The position numbers and the translations under genes were made by a program. The notes below the pieces were generated by a model. That model was not told the origin of the DNA. It saw only the letters and a list, made by a program, of their open reading frames with translations, and ran no database searches. From Corythucha ciliata (taxonomy: Eukaryota; Arthropoda; Insecta; Hemiptera; Tingidae), in assembly GCA_038030265.1 (NCBI GenBank), contig CM075941.1, forward strand, positions 8,742,001 through 8,806,000: a stretch of DNA of 64,000 bases, read 5' to 3'. Positions 56,584 through 64,000 of the stretch are shown piece by piece (position 1 is the first letter of the stretch; each line of letters starts with the position of its first letter).

Positions 56584-56599
56584 GGCGCCCGATTGCAGG
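56583..56599 (+). other. Gypsy primer-binding site
   Basis: TGGCGCCCGATTGCAGG starts at the last LTR base, as usual for gypsy-like elements. The tRNA is not identified. Confidence 0.75.
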
Positions 56600-57259
56600 A
56601 ACTGGCTAAAAGTGTGAGTGAAAATTCGGCAACTTTTTGTGAAAGAAAAGTTAAGACTAGTTATACGGCGTGACCAATTGTCCCACCGTCTCTCGGAAAT
56701 TCAAAAAGCATCCTCTTTCGGATCTTTAGTGTGACCAGTTGTCCCACAGTTTTCGGGAACTCTAGTTGAAGTGTGATCGTTCCCACTTTCGCCGCCTTCA
56801 CCACCGAAAAATCCAAAAAGAACAACCATTTTTGGACCTTCACGAGCGACAAAAGAAAACAAAAACAAAACTCTGCACATCTTCAAGTTATCCACAAAAA
56901 AAAAAAAAAAAAAAAAAAAACGAACCATATTGAACTTTCAATTGTGAAAAAAATCTGTGGTCGATTCCCCAGTTTATTCGCATTAAGGTCGTTTACGTTA
57001 CACCTCGGGTTAAAGACTTTGCGTGCGGTGGTAAATTCCCCCGAACCGTCTTCTTTCTCGGCATCGTCTTCGCAGCATCGACTCTCTCGCTTTAGTAGTT
57101 GTAAGTTTGTTTTTCTTTTCTTTCCATTGTTATAGTTTTAAGCTCAAGAAATAAGACTCTAATCTAAATAATCGTCAAAAAAATAGTAAGCTATATAAAA
57201 TATTCATTTTTAAAATTCCTTTTCATTTCAAATAATAAGCCTAAAAAAAAAAAAAAAAT

Positions 57260-57682
57260 ATGGAAGTTGATAGAATTATCCGAAGAGAAGACTATGATCA
57301 TCTTCAATGCTATGATGGAAATCCAAGAGAATTATAATTTTTCATTTCGTCAGTCACCAATATTTTAAATTCTGTGTGCGCTGAAAATGTCGCACAACGT
57401 GCCCAAAATCACACAATTCTTTTAAGTAAGGTAAAGTCAAAACTTATTGGATCAGCACAGTCACTAATTCTCACCCGAGAAGTCAACTCAGTTGCCTCTC
57501 TAATCGATTTACTTAAGTCAAATTTTGCTGACTCCCGAACATTCGAATCTTTAAAATCCGAAATTCACCAGAGTAAACCATTTGCGAAAGAGACCCCAGC
57601 GGACTATCTTAATCGCTTAGAAAGTATTAGGCATTTAATTTTTGCAAAGTTAGGAATAGACGGAGTAGAAGGTGAAAGGTGA
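57260..57682 (+). pseudogene. Gypsy gag, truncated
   Basis: ATG at 57260. Residues 17-25 read CYDGNPREL, a gypsy gag motif, followed by TAA at 57335-57337, then the same frame continues through FFISSVTNILNSV, KVKSKLIGSAQSLIL and TPADYLNRLESIRHLI. It ends at 57682 after only 140 codons. The expected zinc knuckle and gag C-terminus are absent; the sequence runs into the post-protease region of pol, so an internal deletion fused them. Confidence 0.75.
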
Positions 57683-58465
57683 AGGTACTAGGGTATGAAA
57701 CAATGAAAGATCTAAACATTAAGTTAAATTTTGAAACCCATACAATGATAGCTAATAATAAACAATTTCAATTAAAGTACACTATGACTGACGAAAGTGA
57801 TCAAAAAATTACATTAAGGAAAGGACTTAATATTATTGAACTACCTATAGTAAATAATAACAATTTAAGTGAAGGATTAATCAATGAAATAAGTGGAAAT
57901 GGATATACTATCAAAGAAGGAATTTACTCTTTTGAACAATAAAGTTAGGTGCTTAGTCGAATCCCAAGAGCTCATGACCATTTGTCCCGAGCCTATGGAG
58001 GTCGATGATATAGATTATTTAACATCTAAGTTAGACGTAAGTGAAAATACTATTCTAGAAATTCAGAAAGAAATACCTCAATTAATACGAACCGATCATA
58101 TGAATTCGGAAGAAAAAGAAACCATTATCAAATTACTTAAGGAGTTTCCACATATCATTAAAAGAGAGAAAGACCTGCTTAGCTCTTCCAAAAACTTACT
58201 AAAACATACAATAAGGACAAAAGACGATATTCCAGTTTACACCCGAAATTACAGATATCCTCAAATTTTCCGAGACGATATCAAATTAGAAATCGACAAA
58301 CTTCTAAAGAATAAAATCATCAGAGAATCTAATTCCCCTTACAACTCCCCAATATGGGTAGTCCCAAAGAAGCCTGACGCCTCAGGAAAGAGGAAAATTC
58401 GCGTAGTCTTAGACTATAGAAAAATTAACGACAAAACAATTGACGATAAATTCCTCTACCGGTGA
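57679..58465 (+). pseudogene. Gypsy protease tail and RT N-terminus
   Basis: 57679-57942 reads as the segment after the protease (VLGYETMKDLNIKLNF); the DTG active site is missing. After a frame change, 57893-58465 carries the linker and the RT start: TIRTKDDIPVYTRNYRYPQI, IIRESNSPYNSPIWVVPKKP and KIRVVLDYRKINDKTI. It stops at 58465 because one base is missing near 58453; the family motif then continues in the next frame. Confidence 0.85.
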
Positions 58466-59871
58466 TTGAAGATTTACTTGGAAAAATAGGTCGAGCTACT
58501 TATTTTAGCACAATCGATCTGGCCTCTGGCTTCCATCAAATCGAGATGGACCCGGATTCAATCCCTAAGACTGCCTTCAGCACTGAGGACGGCCATTTTG
58601 AGTTCCTCAGGATGCCCTTTGGTCTGAAAAATGCCCCACCTACGTTTCAGAGGGCAATGAACCTGATATTTTCACGTATTCCAAATGTGTTGGTTTACAT
58701 GGACGATATAATCGTTTATTCGGATAACTTAGAGGAACATAAAAAACACCTAAAGAAAGTTTTCGAACTACTTCAAAACCACAACCTTAAGATACAGCTT
58801 GATAAAACCGAATTCTTCAAAAAAGAACTCGCCTACCTCGGCCATATTGTGTCTGAGAAAGGTATTCAACCAAACCCCGCCAAACTAGAAGCTATTGCAA
58901 ACTTTCCAAATCCAACGAATCAAAAACAAATAAAACAATTCCTTGGATTAACTGGCTACTACAGAAAAATGATTAGAAACTATGCAAAAATTGCCAAACC
59001 TTTAACCTCGTTACTACGAAATGACTCCACTATTGATGCTTCAAACCCCGAATTTCTTAATGCAATTAATACTCTAAAATCTTTACTTCAAAACAATCCT
59101 ATTTTGCAGCCACCAGATTTTAATAAACCCTTTTTATTGACTACAGACGCTTCTAATTATGCTATAGGAGCAGTCCTATCCCAAAATGTTAATGGAAAAG
59201 ATCTACCAATCTCTTATGCGTCTCGAACCCTGAATTCGAGTGAAGAAAGATTAAGTACAATAGAAAAAAAACTTTTAGCAATTGTATGGGCATGCAAATA
59301 CTTTAGACCTTATATTTACGGAAGACGCTTTACCATCCAAACAGATCATAAACCTTTACAGTATCTTCATAACATGAAAGAACCCAGCGCTAAGATGCTT
59401 CGGTGGAAATGCCAACTGGCAGACTATGATTTTGATATAAAGTGCGTCCTAGGAAAAACGAATTACGTAGCAGACGCATTATCCAGAAATCCCATTCAAA
59501 ATTTAAATGCAATCGAAAATGACGAAATAAACCCAGATGAAGTTTTAAATCAATTTTTAAATGAGACCCAAAATAGTGTAAATTTTCCAAATTCGGTTGA
59601 ATCCTTAATCTCACATCCAAATGATGAAAACCAACCTAACGAAATTAAAGACGATGATAGTTTAGCTACCATCCATTCACAGTTAAGCTCCTCAGGAAAT
59701 ATAGTTCTTGTTGATGACCCGTTAAAATGTGTAAATGTAGAAAAATCCCAAATCGTAATTCAAAGAGGAAAACCCATGCTCAATAATAACGTCGGTCTAT
59801 TTCATTCCACAAAGAGAAGATTAGTATGGAACACTGGAAAAATACTGTTTAGAATTTTTGGAACCAAATAA
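58462..59871 (+). pseudogene. Gypsy RT and RNase H
   Basis: A 469-codon frame. RT: YFSTIDLASGFHQIEM (residues 14-29), RMPFGLKNAPPTFQRAM (50-66), catalytic YMDD at 79-82, LAYLGHIVSEKGIQPNPAKL. RNase H: LLTTDASNYAIGAVLSQ near 226, YASRTLNSSEERLSTIEKKL, TDHKPLQYLHNM and YVADALSRNP. All catalytic motifs are present. After about residue 345 the frame continues in an Asn-rich linker and ends at 59871, before the integrase, which sits in another frame. This piece is well preserved. Confidence 0.93.
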
Positions 59872-59974
59872 AACGTATGGAGTTTATTGCTCTGATAATA
59901 ATTTAAAATTAGAGGACGAAGTCCTAGATCAAGTATTCCTCAAGTTTCAAAATATTGTTGAGGAAAAATTCCCA

Positions 59975-61035
59975 CCGTTAGAATAAAAAGATACAAAAAA
60001 CTTAATATAGACGTTGAAGAAAAGGACGATAGATTAGATTTAATTACAGATCAACACATAGGCAAAACTAGTCATAGAGGAATTAATGACGTATATAACA
60101 ACTTAAGAAAGAAATACTATTGGCCTGGCATGCTAACAGACATAACAAAATTTGTGAATAATTGTGACATATGTAAAAAGGTTAAAAATGATCGAAATCC
60201 CCCTAAACCTGAATTCAAAATAACTCCAACTCCTAACAAACCGTTTGAAAAAATGCAAATTGATATTCTCTTTTATAATAATGCCGCTCTATTGACACTT
60301 ATTGATTGCTTTTCGAAAAAATTATTTGCTTATAAAATTAACAGTAAAAATGCAGTAGAAATAGTAAACAAACTTAAAGAATACCTCAGTTTATTCCCAG
60401 CCCCCTTAGAAATCCAAGCAGATAATGGAGGAGAATTTGCCAATGAAACTCTCAAAAATTTCCTTCAATATAATAATATAAATCTTCACCTTACAACTCC
60501 TAACTATCATAATTCTAATGGATTAATTAATAGGGCTCATTCAACTCTTGTAGAAATCATGAATATTATAAAAACACAAGACACTGACATATCACTTATC
60601 AATCTTATACGGCTAGCACTCATTGCATACAATAATACTCCTAACACCAATTTGAAACTAACACCAAATGAAATCACTTTCGGAATAACACAGCCTACAG
60701 AAATTAAAAATGACTTCATTCTTGAACAAAAAACCAACGAATATCACAGAGAAACAACCCTTATTCATCAAGCCATAAAACACTTAATTGAAAAAGAGAA
60801 AGAAAACAGAACTCAAACCCTTAATCAAAATCGTGAAAAAGTAAATATACCAGACGGCAATATCTTTCTCAAAACCTACGTTCGTAATAAAGCTAAAGAT
60901 AAATATAAGAAAGTACAATATGATAAAGGTGCAAATACTGTTAACTTAGGAAGAAAAAATGTTAAAATACACCCCAGTCAAATCAAAAGACCTAGAAGAT
61001 TTGAAGACCACTCAAATCAAGAAAATTGTAGATAG
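59975..61035 (+). pseudogene. Gypsy integrase, catalytic Glu replaced
   Basis: The zinc domain starts before the first ATG (60130): H...H in DQHIGKTSHRG and C..C in NNCDICKKVK. DDE core: Asp in MQIDILFY, Asp in IQADNGGEFAN, but the third acidic residue, expected 36 positions later, is Asn in HNSNGLINRAHS (family form NGxxERxHS). Integrase activity is therefore doubtful. The C-terminus has basic repeats and KDKYKKVQYDKG. The stop is at 61033-61035. It overlaps the third ORF by 77 bases. Confidence 0.88.
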
Positions 61036-61810
61036 TAATATTAGTAGCGTAATTGAAAATAACCAGCATTTTATGATAATATATGTAACAATTGCCTTAC
61101 TAACACTTAGGATTAATAATATCGACTCCTCACTTGAATTTTGCAAGCGTAATATTATTCATGAAAGTATAATCTCAAAAAAGGAATTAGCACGCATCTC
61201 AAATGACAACCCTAGAAATAAGATCATATCTAAATCGCCCGAAATTCTCTGGCAAACCCGTAAAGTTCATTGTTCATTGACTCCCACTCATTTGTACTAC
61301 TTTGTCCAATTACCCCTAGACGTCCCGTTGACGGAAACTTATTTTCTTCTTTCTTACCCGATAGCCGAATCAGAATCAAATGTAAAAATTACGGTAGTTC
61401 ATCCCCCTTTAGTGCTTAAGCAAGACCAATTACTTACAGGAAGCTTAGACTTAATCTTAGATTATTTTTACTGTACCAATGTGACACAAGTTCATAACCC
61501 TTGTATAGATAGCCTAGTGAAGAACAATAATAATAATGCATGTGTATCTTATGTTACACCTCGTCCTAAACCTTTTGTGAAATTTGTACCAATAATTAAC
61601 CAATACCTTGTTTATGATACAATTTTTGTCAAGAAAACTGCTCTCCTACAATTTAGTGTCAACGAAACGTTAATCAATGCTGAAACAATTTATAAATATT
61701 ATGAAACTGTCCCAATCACTCTTGAAAACTTCCCAGTGCATTCTACATTTTTAAACCTCAGTTTTGATGAAGTTCATAAATTAAACGTACTCATGACTAC
61801 TAATGAGTAG
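60959..61810 (+). CDS. Third ORF in env position
   Basis: An intact 283-codon frame overlapping the integrase end. In errantivirus-like gypsy elements this place holds the envelope gene, usually about 450-500 residues with a signal peptide, a furin-type site and a C-terminal membrane segment. Here I see one short hydrophobic stretch (MIIYVTIALLTL, residues 34-45), few cysteines, several N-x-S/T sites and no clear C-terminal anchor. I do not see a cleavage site. It may be a shortened envelope-like protein or an unrelated ORF. Confidence 0.5.
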   Translation: MLKYTPVKSKDLEDLKTTQIKKIVDSNISSVIENNQHFMIIYVTIALLTLRINNIDSSLEFCKRNIIHESIISKKELARISNDNPRNKIISKSPEILWQTRKVHCSLTPTHLYYFVQLPLDVPLTETYFLLSYPIAESESNVKITVVHPPLVLKQDQLLTGSLDLILDYFYCTNVTQVHNPCIDSLVKNNNNNACVSYVTPRPKPFVKFVPIINQYLVYDTIFVKKTALLQFSVNETLINAETIYKYYETVPITLENFPVHSTFLNLSFDEVHKLNVLMTTNE

Positions 61811-61876
61811 TCATGCTCAATCACCCCCAAAATTTTGTGTACCCAGTATATTTTGACATGTGGAACTGCCAAACTT

Positions 61877-61887
61877 AAGGAGGGAGG
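61877..61887 (+). other. Gypsy polypurine tract
   Basis: AAGGAGGGAGG immediately before the 3' LTR. Confidence 0.8.
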
Positions 61888-62087
61888 AGTTATAGAGCAA
61901 TAATCCCGTATTTCTATGTAACCCTAGATCCCTGCGAAATGCAGACTCTTCAATTTTGTACTGGAATAAATAGTCTAGGAAAATAGAAAGACAGTCAGCC
62001 GATTGGTGTAACGCGTAGAGATAACTTGTGCGGAAAAATAAAATAAAGTTTTTTAAAAACCATTTTTGTCGTTCGGACCATTTAACT
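61888..62087 (+). repeat. Gypsy 3' LTR
   Basis: Same start and end as the 5' LTR; differs by a few single-base changes and an inserted base near 61970. Followed by the CCCG duplication. Confidence 0.93.
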
Positions 62088-62091
62088 CCCG

Positions 62092-63310
62092 GACCCCCTG
62101 AGCCCTTGAGAATTCTAGTTCGGTCAACCTATCCGTTCCGAATATTGCCATTCTTGCCACCACGAATCTATCACAGTCGCAAAGAACATTTCATCGACTC
62201 CTCCTGCAGCCCACACCCCTCACAAGTCGGGTCCGCTATCAGTCCCATCGTGTGCAAGTGTTTCCGCACCGCGAAATGACCTGTGTACGCTCCTACAATC
62301 GTTCTTGCTTGTAGCCTTCCCAACCCCAACAACCACTTCGTTGATTTGTCCTCGTATTTCTTTATCCCCTCTTTTGCCTGTCTACAATGAGCCTCTGCCG
62401 CCCAAACAGCCTGGGCCTCTCTCCTCGCCCATTTCCGAATTTCCCCCGTTCCTGTATCCCTAGCCACGCCTACTGCGGGCTCAGGGCCGATATACTCTGT
62501 CATAGCCCCTTCGCCTGGCTAAATCATCCGCTCTCTCGTTGCCTGGTATGCCAGCATGTCCTGGCACCCACCCTAGCATAACTGCGTTGCCAGTGTCCAG
62601 CTGGGCCGATACACGCGATCTACAATCCGCCACACCCGTGATTTGACCACCGGCCTGGAAATGGCTCCCAGGGCGGCGTGGCTGTCCGAGTATATCGTCA
62701 CCCGCCGCGCCGGTTCGAAACTCCCCTTTTCTGTAGTTCTCTAGCACAGGCCTCGATGGCCGTAACTTCCGCCTGAAACACCGTCACGTACCTCCCTAGC
62801 GAAATGCTCTCTGTCACCCCCAATTTGGGAATGTATATGCCAGCCCCCGCTCGCCCCTGCTCAGTTTCCATTTTCGAGCCGTCCGTAAAGCACGTCACCC
62901 CATCTGACTCCCTCATTTCCCTTTCCTCATCAACGCCCTCTCTCGGGCCGGACCCCCGGATCATTTTGACCAGAATTGTTTTCCCAAAATCCCCCTGTCC
63001 TTCTATCTGATTCCGATCGCATGCGCGTGGTCGGTGCCACTCTGTGCATGATATCTCGGATTTCCCCGTCACCCCTTCTTCTCTAGCCACCTGGTCCTCT
63101 TCCGCTCATACAGTCCAAACTGTACGTCGTTTCCATCGCCCTCGTCCTTAGCTCAAGGCTCAGGGGCTTTAGACCCGACCATTACCTCCATCGGTCTGGT
63201 TTGGTGTCGTCCGAAAAGCCCCCAGAGTGGCCAGACAGGCTAACCTCAGCACTCTATCAAGCCTGGCAGAATTCGTCCTGTTATTGGCTGCTTTCCACCA
63301 CACTACTATA
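62092..63310 (-). pseudogene. I/LOA-like LINE C-terminus with RNase H
   Basis: Minus strand, in order from 63310: RT thumb motif ARLDRVLRLACLATLGAFRT then TPN; RNase H opening TCFTDGSKMETEQ and VTVFQAEVTAIEACA (62700-62950); RNase H end LGWVPGHAGIPGNERADDLA (about 62540-62600); then ARTIVGAYTGHFAVRKHLHT, MGLIADPTCEGCGLQEES, the terminal zinc-like domain. Pieces are in different frames (breaks near 63090, 62740 and 62490). RT palm and endonuclease are absent. The gypsy element interrupts its 3' tail at 62087. The I/LOA placement rests on the presence of RNase H. Confidence 0.82.
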
Positions 63311-63334
63311 CATTTGACTATACATTTAACTGAA

Positions 63335-64000
63335 TATTTCACTTCAAAACGGACGATTTTACGCCAAAGCTGAAGGGTTTGCGCCTTAACTAAAGATTTC
63401 ACAGCGCAACGGCAATTTTAAAACCCAAGGCTTTAACTCAAAAAAAAAAAAACAAAAAAAACTGATGATTTCACCCTAAAACTGAAGGGTTTAACCCAAA
63501 CTGATGAAAAACGAATGATCTTACCCAAACCGACCACTCTGCATTAAAAACTGCCGATTTTATCCCTCAGATTTTACTCAAAAAACGTACAATTTCTCGC
63601 AAAAGCTGACGTGTTACCCCCCCCCCCCTCAACTGGCGATTTCACTCCAAAACAAAATTTAACGGTTTTACCTCAAAACAGGCAATTATTTATAACACAA
63701 CTGACGAGTTTTGACCCAAAATTAAAGTTCATTCAGTTTGACTACGTTTAGGGCGTGAATTAATCGTCTGAAGTTTCAAGACCCATTATTTTCCATTTTC
63801 CATTGCGCGAAGGCTCAGTTAGGCAATGTAGGAATGTAAAGTTTCGCCATTCTCGGGCACGAATGGTTTGTTTAGCCACTTTTAGAGCGTGATTAGCCAT
63901 GCTCTATAGGCAAGCAATTTTATAGCACGACAGTGGTCAGTGTATCAAGTCCTTCATGCTGCGGGTAACCAGTGCTGGTGGTGGGATAGGGGTGGGGGGG
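63335..64000. repeat. Periodic repeat, type C (second copy of window start)
   Basis: 63340-63640 follows 1-320 in order: the ACGATTTTACG start, the CTAAAGATT block, CAATTTTAAAACCCAA, then GACCACTCTGCAT and AAAACTGCCGATTTTATCC. 63665-63720 then matches 1073-1120, implying about 740 bases missing here. From about 63740 the sequence is unassigned and ends in a G-rich run. Confidence 0.7.

Larger units (their letters stand above)
56385..62087 (+). mobile_element. Ty3/gypsy element with env-position ORF (5.7 kb)
   Basis: LTRs of about 200 bases begin AGTTATAGAGC and end TTTAACT, the AGTTA...TAACT style of gypsy/errantivirus-like elements. Target CCCG is duplicated at 56381-56384 and 62088-62091. 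Order: primer site, gag, pol (RT, RNase H, integrase), overlapping third ORF, polypurine tract. Gag C-terminus and protease active site are deleted, and pol has frameshifts. LTRs are very similar, so it is fairly young. Confidence 0.95.

Overview
The window looks like gene-poor, repeat-rich nuclear DNA of an animal, most probably an arthropod. It has no operons or bacterial-style gene density. It is AT-rich with long homopolymer runs and microsatellites. Almost every recognisable protein is a transposable-element (TE) protein typical of arthropods: BEL/Pao, Ty3/gypsy, Ty1/copia with a half-tRNA(iMet) primer site, R1-like and I/LOA-like LINEs, a Jockey/CR1-like LINE, piggyBac, PIF/Harbinger and hAT. 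I found no convincing intact host gene. The best host-like coding remnant is a damaged THAP zinc-finger fragment at 53.5-53.7 kb. Two runs of exactly 500 N are assembly gaps.

Layout. 1-2.4 kb: degenerate periodic repeats. 2.65-4.8 kb: decayed R1-like LINE (+). 5.2-7.9 kb: periodic repeat interrupted by a 1.68-kb deleted copia element with both LTRs, a 5-bp target duplication and a small inverted-repeat element inside it. 7.9-11.8 kb: single-copy-looking non-coding DNA. About 12.0-23.2 kb: a three-level nest, in which a PIF/Harbinger transposon (transposase on +, MADF partner protein on -) is split by a minus-strand gypsy element, which is split by a nearly intact BEL/Pao element. 23.4-24.5 kb: more periodic repeat. 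24.5-27.7 kb: a broken piggyBac with a 747-bp non-autonomous transposon cleanly inserted in its transposase. 28-30 kb: a LINE reverse transcriptase split by a 747-bp solo LTR. 30.2-32.0 kb: a tandem 139-bp duplication and a 1.25-kb hAT element with perfect 8-bp target duplication. 32.8-34.2 kb and 48.2-49.7 kb: two nearly identical 1.43-kb arms in inverted orientation, one ending at an assembly gap. 35-37.5 kb, 39.3-42.3 kb and 46.9-48.2 kb: apparently unique non-coding DNA. 37.6-39.3, 44.2-46.9 and 53.9-54.7 kb: large periodic repeats. 42.4-43.2 kb: LINE endonuclease remnant (-). 56.4-62.1 kb: a gypsy element with LTRs, 4-bp target duplication and an env-position third ORF, inserted in the 3' part of a minus-strand LINE whose RNase H lies at 62.2-63.3 kb. 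The window closes with the same periodic repeat that opens it.

How the parts relate. The elements form an insertion history rather than a functional gene set. Target duplications let several insertions be ordered and several interrupted reading frames be traced across the insert. The periodic repeats, which at first look like satellites, recur as colinear copies: 1-0.7/1.1 kb with 63.3-63.7 kb, and 37.9-39.3 kb with the reverse complement of 53.9-54.7 kb. They therefore look like large dispersed repeats built from about 20-35-bp degenerate units rather than arrays amplified in place. All homology calls rest on reading motifs by eye; no database search was possible.
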